From: Evtepia gabavorous
GTDB taxonomy: Bacteria; Bacillota; Clostridia; Oscillospirales; Oscillospiraceae
Length of the DNA stretch: 64,000 nucleotides
NCBI RefSeq assembly: GCF_003425665.1
Contig: NZ_QQRQ01000002.1
Coordinates: forward strand, 124,001 to 188,000
Reading direction: 5' to 3'
Under the pieces are notes generated by a model. The model was not told the DNA's origin. It searched no databases and worked only from the letters and a program-made list of their open reading frames with translations. This document shows, piece after piece, positions 34,281-42,685 of this stretch (positions within the stretch are counted from its first letter, which is position 1; each line of letters opens with the position of its first letter). The translations under genes and the position numbers were made by a program.

Positions 34281-34943
34281 ATGAAAAAGTTTTTGATTGC
34301 AACCCTACTGTGTATGGCGCTGACCGTGACCATGGTCCCTATGGCCTTTGCTGCGGACAGCAACTATACCGAATGCATGGCTGCGATTCAGGAGCAGCGC
34401 ACCATCCAGGACCAGGCCCATCAGACGGCCGAGTCCCTGCGCAAGAAGGGGTATTCCGACAGCAGCGCCTATGTGCAGGCGGCCAAAAGCACCTGGAACG
34501 AGGCGCAGAAGGCCATTGCGGGCTATCAGAAGCTGGCCCAGTACAGCGACGAAGATATCCGCATCCTGACCACCACCGTCTTCCATGAGGCGGGCCACAC
34601 CACGGAGCAGCTGCGGCAGTATGTGGCCCAGGTGGTGCTCAACCGGGTGGAGGACAGCCGGTTCCCCGACACGGTGAAGGGGGTCATCACCCAGCCCGGC
34701 CAGTATTCCACCAAGTATGCCACAGTGGAGGCGGCCAACGCCATCCAGGCCACGGACAGTAAGAATGGTACCTACTATTATGGCATCTGTGAGGATTCTG
34801 TGAAGGCGGCCATGATGGGCCAGGTGGAGATGCCCAGCAACGTGCTCTACCAGGCCAACTTCTCCCAGGGTAAGGGCGTGTGGAAGTCCGTCTACTTCAA
34901 CAGCGGATGGTATGCCAGCACCAGCTATTTCTGCTACGGCTAA
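34281..34943 (+). CDS. secreted cell wall hydrolase, SleB-like
   Basis: About 220 residues. Signal peptide (MKKFLIATLLCMALTVTMVPMAFA). The C-terminal half is the hydrolase-2 (SleB/CwlJ) core: RILTTTVFHEAGHTTEQLRQYVAQVVLNRVEDSRFPDTVKGVITQPGQYS, with the catalytic Glu in FHEAG. Such enzymes are lytic transglycosylase-like and cut peptidoglycan in spore cortex or vegetative walls. Two adjacent ATGs exist; the second (34281) is 6 bases from AGGAG. Spore-cortex use cannot be proven here. It is preceded by a structured leader. Confidence 0.9.
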   Translation: MKKFLIATLLCMALTVTMVPMAFAADSNYTECMAAIQEQRTIQDQAHQTAESLRKKGYSDSSAYVQAAKSTWNEAQKAIAGYQKLAQYSDEDIRILTTTVFHEAGHTTEQLRQYVAQVVLNRVEDSRFPDTVKGVITQPGQYSTKYATVEAANAIQATDSKNGTYYYGICEDSVKAAMMGQVEMPSNVLYQANFSQGKGVWKSVYFNSGWYASTSYFCYG

Positions 34944-34976
34944 AAGTTACAAGAAATGACAAATTCATAACGACAA

Positions 34977-35014
34977 GATACAAGCCCCCTGGATTCCTCC
35001 AGGGGGCTTGTATC
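34977..35014. terminator. perfect 17-bp hairpin between convergent genes
   Basis: GATACAAGCCCCCTGGA (34977-34993), loop TTCC, and its exact complement (34998-35014). No long T run on either strand, yet it sits exactly between two convergent genes, so it is probably a bidirectional terminator or RNA-end stabiliser. Confidence 0.6.
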
Positions 35015-35031
35015 TTGGAACAGCGGGGGGA

Positions 35032-35394
35032 TCAGTCTGGAGGAAGAATCTCCAGGATGTGGCCGTCGGGGTCTTGGATGAAGTAGATGCCGTTGGCCAG
35101 TTCATCAAAGATCAGCCCCATGGCTTGGTGCTTGGCCTTCAGGCCCTGGAAGTCCTGGGACACGAGGGCCACATGGGGGGTGTCATCCCCCAGGCGGTAG
35201 GGCTCGGTCCGCTGGAGCTCCCGGCAGAGCTCCAGCTGGAACGGGGTGACGCCGTCGCCCAGGAAGACCAGGTGCCAGCCCCGGTCCTCCATGGTCAGCT
35301 CCCGCTGGGGCGTGAGTCCCAGGGTCTCCCGGTAAAAGGCGACGCTGCGCGCCAAGTCCAGAACCCGGACGCAGGCATGGCTCAGTGTGGGCAT
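35032..35394 (-). CDS. gloA: glyoxalase/lactoylglutathione lyase-like VOC protein
   Basis: 120 residues, one vicinal-oxygen-chelate unit pair. Metal ligands fit: His in LSHACVRVLD, Glu in FQLELCREL, His in PHVALVSQ, and Glu in GHILEILPPD at the C-terminus. It detoxifies methylglyoxal or a related substrate. The ATG at 35394 has AAGGAGGG upstream; an earlier ATG (35523) would add a poor N-terminal extension overlapping the next region. Confidence 0.85.
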   Translation of the reverse strand: MPTLSHACVRVLDLARSVAFYRETLGLTPQRELTMEDRGWHLVFLGDGVTPFQLELCRELQRTEPYRLGDDTPHVALVSQDFQGLKAKHQAMGLIFDELANGIYFIQDPDGHILEILPPD

Positions 35395-35591
35395 GGGAAG
35401 GTCCCTCCTTGCGTAAGATAGATTCTTTTTCATTGTAGCACAGGCTCGCGCCCAGGGCAAATTTTTTGAAAAAGGGGAAATTCCCCTATGCAAAAGGGGG
35501 AAAATGGGGTATGATAAGGGCAACTATGAAGGAGATTCCCCCTTCGGCGGAAGGGGAGCCATAGAATCACGATCCAAAGGGAGGGTAACCC

Positions 35592-37199
35592 ATGAAACTG
35601 ACCTTTTTCGGCGCGGCCAAAGCCGTCACCGGCAGCTGCCACTGTGTAGAGGTGCGGGGGAAGAAGATTCTCATTGACTGCGGCCTGCAGCAGGGCCGGG
35701 ATGAGCGGGACAATGCCGTGTTTGATTTTTCCCCCAACTATATCGACTATGTGATTGTCACCCATGCCCACATTGACCACTCGGGGCGGATTCCGTTGCT
35801 GATCAAAGAGGGGTTTCAAGGGCAGATTTTTACCACACGTCTCACCGGCCAGCTGCTGTCGGTGATGCTTCAGGACTCGGCCCACATTCAGGAGCAGGAT
35901 GCCCAGTGGAAAAACCAAAAGGGAAAGCGGGCGGGCCGGCCCCCGGTGGAGCCCCTTTATACTGTGGCCGATGCGGCCCAAGTGGCCGAGCATTTGGTCA
36001 CCGCGGAGTATGGACAGATCATAGAACTCTTTGAAGGGGTCAAGATCCGCTTTGTGGATGCGGGACACCTGCTGGGCTCTGCCAGCGTGGAGATGTGGAT
36101 GGAGGAGGGCGGCGTGGAGAAGAAGATCGTCTTCTCCGGGGACATTGGCAACGTCAACCAGCCGATCATCCGGGACCCTTCCTGGGTCCATGGAGCTGAC
36201 TATGTGGTCATGGAGAGCACCTACGGCGACCGGAATCATGCACCGGTGGCGTCCTATACAGCGGAGCTGGCCAAGATCATCGACGACACGTTTTCCAAGG
36301 GGGGCAATGTGATCATTCCCTCCTTCGCTGTGGGGCGCACCCAGGAGCTGCTGTATTTCATGCGGGAGATGAAGAAGGAGGGGCTGGTAAAGAGCAACCC
36401 GGACTTCACCGTCTGCGTGGACTCCCCCCTGGCCAACGAGGCCACGAAGATCTTCTCCGGGGACCTGCGGGGCTACCTGGACGAGGAGGCCCTGGAGGTG
36501 GTGAAGGAAGGGGAGCGCCTGTTCACCTTCCCCGGCCTCATGATGACCGAGAGCAGCGAGGAGTCCAAGCTGCTCAACCTGGATAAGAGCTCGAAGGTCA
36601 TCATCTCCGCCTCCGGCATGTGCGACGCCGGGCGGATTCGTCACCACTTGAAGCACAACCTGTGGCGGGAGGAGTGTGCCATTGTCTTTGTGGGCTACCA
36701 GGGAGAGGGGACTTTGGGCCGCCACCTGCTGGAGGGGGCCAAGCAGGTCCGCCTCTTTGGGGAGGAGATTGCGGTCAACGCCTCCATCTATAATTTCCAG
36801 GGTCTTTCCTCTCATGCCGACCGGGACCACCTGCTCCAGTGGATTGACCAGGTGAAGGACCCGGCGCCCCAGCAGATTTTTGTGGTCCACGGGGATGCCC
36901 AGGTGACAGAGATTTTTGCCAACACCTTGCGGGAGAAGGGCCTGCCGGCTCACGCGCCTTTGTATGAGGAGGTCTTTGACCTGGCCAGAAACGTGATGCT
37001 GGCCGCCGGGGTGGAGATCGCCCCCAAGAAGACCAGCTTTGCCTCCACCGGCCGGCCCTCCACGGCGTACCACGAGCTGGAGCTGGCCGCCATGGATCTG
37101 CTGTCCATCATCCGGGCCAGCAAGGGCGGCGCCAACAAGGACCTGAAGAAGATGGCAGCACAGCTCAGGGCAGTTACAGAGAAATGGAAGGACGCCTGA
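35592..37199 (+). CDS. metallo-beta-lactamase/beta-CASP nuclease
   Basis: 535 residues. Metal site THAHIDHSG at residues 57-65, GAAKAVTGSCHCVEV near the start, VFSGDIGN with a further ligand Asp, and MESTYGDR. The beta-CASP part has PSFAVGRTQELLYFM and the motif region ISASGMCDAGRIRHHLKHNLW, then NFQGLSSHADRDHLLQWI and QIFVVHGDAQ. This composition matches RNA-cleaving CPSF73/Int9-like bacterial proteins. The exact RNA target is unknown. AAGGGAGGG precedes the ATG. Confidence 0.92.
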   Translation: MKLTFFGAAKAVTGSCHCVEVRGKKILIDCGLQQGRDERDNAVFDFSPNYIDYVIVTHAHIDHSGRIPLLIKEGFQGQIFTTRLTGQLLSVMLQDSAHIQEQDAQWKNQKGKRAGRPPVEPLYTVADAAQVAEHLVTAEYGQIIELFEGVKIRFVDAGHLLGSASVEMWMEEGGVEKKIVFSGDIGNVNQPIIRDPSWVHGADYVVMESTYGDRNHAPVASYTAELAKIIDDTFSKGGNVIIPSFAVGRTQELLYFMREMKKEGLVKSNPDFTVCVDSPLANEATKIFSGDLRGYLDEEALEVVKEGERLFTFPGLMMTESSEESKLLNLDKSSKVIISASGMCDAGRIRHHLKHNLWREECAIVFVGYQGEGTLGRHLLEGAKQVRLFGEEIAVNASIYNFQGLSSHADRDHLLQWIDQVKDPAPQQIFVVHGDAQVTEIFANTLREKGLPAHAPLYEEVFDLARNVMLAAGVEIAPKKTSFASTGRPSTAYHELELAAMDLLSIIRASKGGANKDLKKMAAQLRAVTEKWKDA

Positions 37200-37216
37200 G
37201 CGGGCGCAGTGTTTGG

Positions 37217-37255
37217 ACAGACGGGCCGTTCCCTTTGGGTGGACGGTCCGTCTGT
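37217..37255 (+). repeat. 13-bp inverted repeat between nuclease and asparaginase genes
   Basis: ACAGACGGGCCGT and ACGGTCCGTCTGT form a 13-bp stem with one G.T pair and a 13-base loop. No T tract. A processing or attenuation hairpin within an intergenic gap of about 115 bases. Confidence 0.5.
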
Positions 37256-37314
37256 GTATCCCGGCGGGTTTGCCGGGCAGAGGACGGGGAGGTCCCCAAG
37301 AGAAAGGAAGAGAG

Positions 37315-38316
37315 ATGAAACAGATTCTAATGATTGGCACCGGTGGAACCATCGCTTCGGAGATGACCGAGGCGGGGCTGGTCCCCGGGATGTCAGGGGC
37401 GGAGTTTTTGCAGTATATTCCCTCCGTGGAAAAGCTTTGCCAGGTGGACTGCCTCCAGGTGTGCAACATTGACTCCACCAATATGACCCCCAGCCACTGG
37501 CTGGCCATTGCCCAGGCGGTGGAGACCCATTATGAGACCTATGACGGCTTTGTGATCTGCCATGGGACGGATACCTTGGCCTATACTGCCGCAGCCCTGA
37601 GCTACCTCATTCAGGACAGCCCCAAGCCCATTGTCCTCACAGGCAGCCAGAAGCCCATTCACATGGACATCACCGACTCCAAGACCAACCTGCTGGACAG
37701 TTTTACTGTGGCCTGTGACGGGCGGCTACCCGGGGTGACAGTGGTGTTCGGCGGGGCGGTGATCCTGGGAACCCGGGCCCGGAAGACCTATTCCAAGAGC
37801 TTTGGCGCCTTCTCCAGCATCAACTACCCTGTCCTGGGGGTGGTGCAGGAGGGGCGTCTGGTGCCGTACATCCTGCCCCCGGCCGGCCCGGCCCCCCGGT
37901 TTTTCCACGCCTTGAACCAGCGGGTTTCCCTGGTGAAGCTGATCCCCGGCCTGTCGCCGGCCTATCTGGCCTTTGCCCTGGCGGAGAGCGATGGGGTTTT
38001 GGTGGAGAGTTTCGGCGTGGGCGGCGTCCCGGCGGGGGACCAGGGGCAGTTTTATGACCTGATCCGCCAGGCGGTGGACCAGGGAAAGATCGTGGTGGTG
38101 ACCACCCAGGTGCAGAACGAGGGCAGCGACCTGGCGGTGTACAATGTGGGTCACCGCCTCAAGCGGGACCTGGGGGTGCTGGAGTCCTATGACATGACCA
38201 TTGAGGCCGCTGTGGCCAAGCTCATGTGGGCCCTGGCCCAGACCCGGGACAGCAGAGCGGTGGCGGCCCTCTTTTACACCCCTGTGGCACAGGACATCCT
38301 CAGCCGGCCAGAATAG
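37315..38316 (+). CDS. ansA: L-asparaginase (type I-like)
   Basis: 333 residues. Hydrolyses asparagine to aspartate and ammonia. Catalytic threonines appear in MIGTGGTIASE (residues 6-16) and in CHGTDTLAYTAAALSYL, with DSKTNL further on. Lack of a signal peptide indicates a cytosolic enzyme. The ATG at 37315 is preceded by GAAAGGAAGAG; an in-frame extension to 37213 is not family-like. Confidence 0.94.
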   Translation: MKQILMIGTGGTIASEMTEAGLVPGMSGAEFLQYIPSVEKLCQVDCLQVCNIDSTNMTPSHWLAIAQAVETHYETYDGFVICHGTDTLAYTAAALSYLIQDSPKPIVLTGSQKPIHMDITDSKTNLLDSFTVACDGRLPGVTVVFGGAVILGTRARKTYSKSFGAFSSINYPVLGVVQEGRLVPYILPPAGPAPRFFHALNQRVSLVKLIPGLSPAYLAFALAESDGVLVESFGVGGVPAGDQGQFYDLIRQAVDQGKIVVVTTQVQNEGSDLAVYNVGHRLKRDLGVLESYDMTIEAAVAKLMWALAQTRDSRAVAALFYTPVAQDILSRPE

Positions 38317-38320
38317 CAAC

Positions 38321-38351
38321 GTCCCCGGTCAGAAAGACCGGGGACATTTTC
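38321..38351. terminator. terminator between asparaginase and convergent M23 gene
   Basis: GTCCCCGGTC, five-base loop, GACCGGGGAC, then ATTTTC on plus. Confidence 0.85.
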
Positions 38352-38368
38352 TTTGCCTGTGCTGGGGT

Positions 38369-39115
38369 CTATGGCGGCGGGAGGGGGGACACCTGCTGCC
38401 CCCGGGTAAGATAGGGAGGCGGCGTGGTCTCCGCCCCATGGGGGCGGGGGTCCAGGCGGTGGTAGTTGGGGGCGGGAGCGGTCCGGAGGGAGGAAAAGGG
38501 GATGGGCAGCCCGGCAGAAGTGTAGAAATCGGGGGTGTCCTGGAGCTGGAAATGGAGATGGGGCTCTGAACTGTTGCCCGAGTTTCCGCAGGCGGCGACA
38601 GGCTGTCCCTGGCGGACCGATTCCCCCTGCCGGACCAAGAGGCTGCCGGGTTTCAGATGGGCCAGGAGGGAATACTCCCGGGGACTGTGCTGGAGAAGCA
38701 GATAGTTGCCCCGGAGGTCTTTGGCGGCGCATACTGCCTTTCGCGGGGAACAGACCGGGCTGTCCGGGGCGCCATCCACTGCGGCGATTACGATCCCGTG
38801 GGCGGGGGAGAGGATGGGCTGTCCATAGCAGTAGAAGGAGGAGAGGCGCTCCTCCGGCCCCTGAAAGGAGTTCCCCTGGGCGTCTGCGATGAGAAAGTCG
38901 TAGGCATACCGCTGGCTGGGAAGCTCCCAGGTGTGGGAGGTAGCCTGGGTGATCCCGCCGTTGAGGACGGTCCAGCTGCCCTGGAAAGGGAGCCGGTAGG
39001 ACACCGTCGTATGGAATGTCTCCGGGGCAGGAAGGGTCCCGTGATACCGGTTGGTGGCCGCGACAATGCCGTGGAGCTGACGGAAGAAGACGGCCCACCG
39101 CTGAAAGAGGGTCAC
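38369..39115 (-). CDS. M23-type (LytM) metallopeptidase, cytosolic-looking
   Basis: 248 residues. LytM signatures: an Hx(n)D in SHTWELPSQRYAYDF and HLHFQL (HxH) near residue 200, with GNYLLLQHSPREYSLLAHL between. Typically hydrolyses peptidoglycan cross-bridge peptides. No signal peptide is visible, unlike most secreted LytM proteins, so location is doubtful. The GTG start overlaps the stop of the upstream GNAT gene (GTGA), so the two are coupled. Confidence 0.8.
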   Translation of the reverse strand: MTLFQRWAVFFRQLHGIVAATNRYHGTLPAPETFHTTVSYRLPFQGSWTVLNGGITQATSHTWELPSQRYAYDFLIADAQGNSFQGPEERLSSFYCYGQPILSPAHGIVIAAVDGAPDSPVCSPRKAVCAAKDLRGNYLLLQHSPREYSLLAHLKPGSLLVRQGESVRQGQPVAACGNSGNSSEPHLHFQLQDTPDFYTSAGLPIPFSSLRTAPAPNYHRLDPRPHGAETTPPPYLTRGQQVSPLPPP

Positions 39116-39630
39116 AGGGTCTTTTCCAGGCAGACCAGCTGGACCCCGGGAATGCCGTTGAAGGCGCAGGGGACGATGGAAACCTCCCGATAGCCCAAAT
39201 TGCGATAGAGGGCCCGGGCGCTGGCGTTGCGCTCGTTGGTGTCCATGCGGAGGTAGCGGCAGCCGTGTTCCAGGGCATAGGACTCATAAAAGTCCACGAA
39301 GCGGGAGCCGTAGCCCCGCCCCTTGGCCTGGGGGTCCACCACCAGGGTGTGGAGTACCATGACCTGTTCCGGGGGGGCGTCCTGGGTCCAGGCGGCCTCG
39401 GCGTACTCGGGGACCTGCTCCTGGTTGATCTTGGCGGTGGCCACCAGGCGGCCGTTTTCCTCGGCCACGAACATATCCCCCGCCTGGATGGCGTCCAGGG
39501 CGGTCTGCCGGGTGGGATAGACCCCCCGGACCCAGCCCACGGTGGCCCGTCCGGCCTCCTCTTCGGTGTGGATGTGGTCGTAAATGGCGGCAATTTGCTC
39601 CAGATCGCTTAGGGTAGCTTGTCGAAACAT
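39112..39630 (-). CDS. GNAT-family N-acetyltransferase
   Basis: About 172 residues. Acetyl-CoA motif A reads TLVVDPQAKGRGYGSRFVDFYESYAL, followed by RMDTNERNASARALYRNLGYRE, typical of GNATs. The second ATG (39630) is preferred as AAAGGA lies 8 bases before it; the first ATG touches the site. It precedes and overlaps the M23 gene. Substrate unknown. Confidence 0.88.
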   Translation of the reverse strand: MFRQATLSDLEQIAAIYDHIHTEEEAGRATVGWVRGVYPTRQTALDAIQAGDMFVAEENGRLVATAKINQEQVPEYAEAAWTQDAPPEQVMVLHTLVVDPQAKGRGYGSRFVDFYESYALEHGCRYLRMDTNERNASARALYRNLGYREVSIVPCAFNGIPGVQLVCLEKTL

Positions 39631-39800
39631 GGGGTCCATCCTTTCTCTCGGTTTGATTGTTGTTCATTGTAGCATCCCGGAGGACCTTTTTCAATGGCGG
39701 GGTGGTTGGTTTTCAGAGGGGAAGGTGAGACTTTGACTTGATGCTCCGGCGGGGATGTGCTACACTGAGGCAATCAATCCAGCAGGGAGGTCAGCAGAAT

Positions 39801-40496
39801 ATGCGAATTGTCGTGCTCCATGGACAGAGCCATAAGGGCTCCACCTATCATCTGGCAAAGCTCTTTTGCGACAAACTGGGGGGAGAGGTGACGGAGTTTT
39901 TCCTCCCCCGGGATTTTGGCGCTTTCTGCGTGGGGTGCAGCCAGTGCTTTTCCAAGTCGGAACAGCTGTGCCCCCACGCTGACCAGCTCCGGCCGATTAC
40001 AGAGGCGTTGGATGCTGCGGATGTCATCGTCCTGGCCAGCCCGGTCTATGTTTACCACGTCACCGGCCCGATGAAGGCGCTGCTGGACCACTACGGTTAC
40101 CGGTGGATGGTCCACCGCCCCCAGGAGGGGATGTTTTTCAAGCAGGCGGTGTGCCTGTCCACTGCGGCGGGGGCCGGAACGCGGCGCACCAACCAGGACC
40201 TGGCAGACAGCGCCTTCTTCTGGGGGATTGCCAAGATTCACCGGTATGGCAGAAATGTCCGGGCAGTCTCCTGGGAGCAGGTCAGCCAGGCGCGGAAAGA
40301 CCGGATGGCGCGGGAGCTGTCTACCCTGGCCAAACGGGTGGAGCGTGGGGTGGGAAAGGTGCGGCCCGGCCTGCGGACAAAGGCGTTTTTTACCCTAATT
40401 CGGTGGATGCAGAAGCGGGGCTGGAACGAAGCAGACCAGGTATACTGGCGGGAAAAAGGCTGGACAGGGCGCGCCCGTCCCTGGAGGAAAGCCTGA
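39801..40496 (+). CDS. NADPH-dependent FMN reductase/flavodoxin-fold oxidoreductase
   Basis: 231 residues starting MRIVVLHGQSHKGSTYHLAKLF, the flavin-phosphate loop of this fold. FCVGCSQCF contains a CxxCxxC-like cysteine set found in iron-sulfur-flavoprotein-related reductases, and VIVLASPVYVYHVTGPMKALLD is the FMN-contacting segment. It could reduce flavins or nitro or azo compounds using NAD(P)H. Start ATG 39801 has GGGAGG upstream; the open frame begins earlier without homology. Confidence 0.85.
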   Translation: MRIVVLHGQSHKGSTYHLAKLFCDKLGGEVTEFFLPRDFGAFCVGCSQCFSKSEQLCPHADQLRPITEALDAADVIVLASPVYVYHVTGPMKALLDHYGYRWMVHRPQEGMFFKQAVCLSTAAGAGTRRTNQDLADSAFFWGIAKIHRYGRNVRAVSWEQVSQARKDRMARELSTLAKRVERGVGKVRPGLRTKAFFTLIRWMQKRGWNEADQVYWREKGWTGRARPWRKA

Positions 40497-40536
40497 CTCT
40501 GCCGGGGGCGAGAGGGGAGGTCCTTGCGCCTAATGA

Positions 40537-40571
40537 TGGACAAATGGATGGATTCGTGTTACAATAACACG
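40537..40571 (+). promoter_or_regulatory. promoter with palindromic operator for the tagA-tmk run
   Basis: TGGACA (40537-40542), 17-base spacer, TACAAT (40560-40565). A perfect dyad CGTGTTA-CAA-TAACACG (40555-40571) covers the -10, an ideal repressor site. The regulator is unknown. Confidence 0.55.
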
Positions 40572-40628
40572 GATTATATGCAATTCTCGCCCTCTGGCGG
40601 GGAAGTATGACAATGGAGATGCGAAACG

Positions 40629-41357
40629 GTGCGAAAAGAAATTATGGGGGTGACCTTTGACGATGTCACCCTGGAAGAGGCGGTGGCCGCCGGGGAGGCA
40701 CTGGCGGCAGGGCCGGGCTTTTCCTATGTGGTAACCCCCAACCCGGAAATTGTAGCGATGGCCCGTCAGACGGAGACGTATCGGGAGATTCTCAACGGGG
40801 CCGGCTTGGTTCTGCCTGACGGGATCGGCGTGGTCCACGCGGCGAAGATTCTGGGTACCCCCCTGAAGGGGCGGGTGCCAGGGATCGACTTCGCCTCCGC
40901 CCTGGTGGAGAGACTGGCCCGGAGCGGGCTGCGCCTGTTTCTGCTGGGGGCCAAGCCCGGCGTGGCGGAGCAGGCGGGGGAAAACCTGAAAAAGCGGTAC
41001 CCGGACCTTCTCCTCTGCGGCACCCATGACGGATACTTCCAGACGGACGGCCCGGTGGTGGACCAGATTCGGGCCGCCCGGGCGGACGTGGTCTTTGTCT
41101 GCCTGGGGGCGCCCAAGCAGGAGCGGTGGATGGCCCAGTACGGCCCGGAGACGGGGGCCCACCTGATGGTGGGGCTGGGCGGTGTGCTGGATGTGTATGC
41201 CGGCCATGTGAAACGGGCGCCGGAAATCTGGCAGAAGCTGGGGCTGGAGTGGTGTTACCGCCTGCTCCATCAGCCCAGCCGGCTGGGCCGGATGGCCAAG
41301 CTCCCCCTGTTTCTGCTGGAGGCCGCCCGGGAAAAGGGAAAGCGGGGAAAGCCATGA
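40629..41357 (+). CDS. WecG/TagA/CpsF-family glycosyltransferase
   Basis: 242 residues. Adds N-acetylmannosamine-type sugars to a lipid-linked sugar in wall teichoic acid or capsule assembly. Family signatures: YVVTPNPEIVAMARQTE, LPDGIGVVHAAKILGTPLKGRVPGID, LFLLGAKPGVAEQAG, VFVCLGAPKQERWM, GVGGVLDVYAGHVKRAP-like (GLGGVLDVYAG) and LLHQPSRLGRM. GTG start with GGAG upstream. Overlaps tmk by four bases (ATGA). Teichoic acid genes are not otherwise visible. Confidence 0.9.
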   Translation: MRKEIMGVTFDDVTLEEAVAAGEALAAGPGFSYVVTPNPEIVAMARQTETYREILNGAGLVLPDGIGVVHAAKILGTPLKGRVPGIDFASALVERLARSGLRLFLLGAKPGVAEQAGENLKKRYPDLLLCGTHDGYFQTDGPVVDQIRAARADVVFVCLGAPKQERWMAQYGPETGAHLMVGLGGVLDVYAGHVKRAPEIWQKLGLEWCYRLLHQPSRLGRMAKLPLFLLEAAREKGKRGKP

Positions 41358-42040
41358 AGCGGGGGCGCTTGATTGTCATTGAGGGCACCGATGGCTCGGG
41401 CAAGTCCACCCAGTTTGCCCGGCTGTGCCGCCGGGCAGAGCACGAGGGCATTGCCTTTCAGCGGCTGGTGTTTCCCCAGTATCAGGAGGAGTCCTCCGCC
41501 CTGCTGCGGATGTATCTCAACGGAGAGTTTGGGCGAAAGCCCGGCGATGTGAACGCCTACGCGGCCTCCAGCTTCTACGCGGTGGACCGGTATGCCTCCT
41601 GGAAGAAGGTATGGCAGGGGTACTACGAGGCAGGGGGGCTGGTGCTGGCGGACCGGTACACCACCTCCAACGCGGTCCATCAGTCCAGCAAGGTCCCCCC
41701 GGAGGAGCGGCCGGCGTTCTTCCAGTGGCTGTTTGACTTTGAATATGGCCGGCTGGGCCTGCCGGAACCGGACCTGGTGCTCTACCTGGACATGCCCACG
41801 GAGCGGGCGGTGGACATGCTCCGCCAGCGGGAGAGGGACACCCACACACAGGGGGACATCCATGAGACCGACAGCGCCTATCTGGCCACCTGCCGGCAGG
41901 CCGCCCTGGAGGCGGCCGAGCGATATGGCTGGACCAAGATTCCCTGCCTGGATCAGGAGGGACGGCTCCGGCGGATTGACGAGATTCACCAGGATATCTG
42001 GCAGGCGGTGCGCCCCCTGCTGGAGACAAAGGAGAGATAA
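41354..42040 (+). CDS. tmk: thymidylate kinase-like dTMP kinase
   Basis: 228 residues. Phosphorylates dTMP to dTDP. P-loop EGTDGSGKST at residues 10-19, DR(Y) motif LVLADRYTTSN, and PDLVLYLDMPTERAVDMLRQRERD in the lid region. Slightly longer than E. coli Tmk, as in the clostridial branch. It overlaps the glycosyltransferase and is separated from the next gene by 3 bases. Confidence 0.92.
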   Translation: MKRGRLIVIEGTDGSGKSTQFARLCRRAEHEGIAFQRLVFPQYQEESSALLRMYLNGEFGRKPGDVNAYAASSFYAVDRYASWKKVWQGYYEAGGLVLADRYTTSNAVHQSSKVPPEERPAFFQWLFDFEYGRLGLPEPDLVLYLDMPTERAVDMLRQRERDTHTQGDIHETDSAYLATCRQAALEAAERYGWTKIPCLDQEGRLRRIDEIHQDIWQAVRPLLETKER

Positions 42041-42043
42041 ACG

Positions 42044-42634
42044 ATGGGAACAGAAGTTTCTAAGGTGAAACAGATTCTTCGGGGACAGATGCGGCAGGCG
42101 CTGGCGGAGCTCAGCGACCAGGAGAGAGCCTGGTCGGACGGAGAGCTCATCCAGCGGTTTTTGGACCACCCCAAGCTGGCCCAGGCCCAGACGGTGATGC
42201 TCTACTACGGTGTGGGGCACGAAATTCGGACCGAGGGGCTCATCCAGACCCTGCTGGACCAGGGCAAGACCGTTTGCCTGCCCAAGTGCCTGCCGGAAAA
42301 CCAGATGGAGGCCCGGGCCATCACCAGCCTGGAGGACCTGGCCCCCGACCGGTATGCCATCCCCGCCCCCAAGGACACCTGCCCGGTGGTGGAGCGGGAG
42401 AAGCTGGACCTGATTTTAGTGCCCGGCCTGTGCTTTGACAGCCGGGGCAGCCGCCTGGGGCAGGGCGGGGGCTACTATGATCGCTATCTGGAAGACTATG
42501 ACGGGGTGACCATCGGCTTGTGCCGGGAGGACTTTTTCCAGGTCAACCTGCCCCGGGAGCCCCTGGACGCCTGGGTGCGCTTTGTTCTCACCGAGGAGGG
42601 CCAGGTCTGGCCCATGGGAACATCCGCTAAATAA
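42044..42634 (+). CDS. 5-formyltetrahydrofolate cyclo-ligase
   Basis: 196 residues. ATP-dependent conversion of 5-formyl-THF to 5,10-methenyl-THF. Typical segments: VKQILRGQMRQAL, VMLYYGVGHEIRTEGLI, VCLPKCLPENQMEARAI, LILVPGLCFDSRGSRLGQGGGYYDRYL, which holds the glycine-rich nucleotide motif. Three bases after tmk. A one-carbon enzyme next to tmk fits thymidylate synthesis. Confidence 0.93.
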   Translation: MGTEVSKVKQILRGQMRQALAELSDQERAWSDGELIQRFLDHPKLAQAQTVMLYYGVGHEIRTEGLIQTLLDQGKTVCLPKCLPENQMEARAITSLEDLAPDRYAIPAPKDTCPVVEREKLDLILVPGLCFDSRGSRLGQGGGYYDRYLEDYDGVTIGLCREDFFQVNLPREPLDAWVRFVLTEEGQVWPMGTSAK

Positions 42635-42685
42635 ACAAAGAAACCCGCGGGGCTGGCCCATGGCCCCGCCCTGAGGAGGTAGCAT

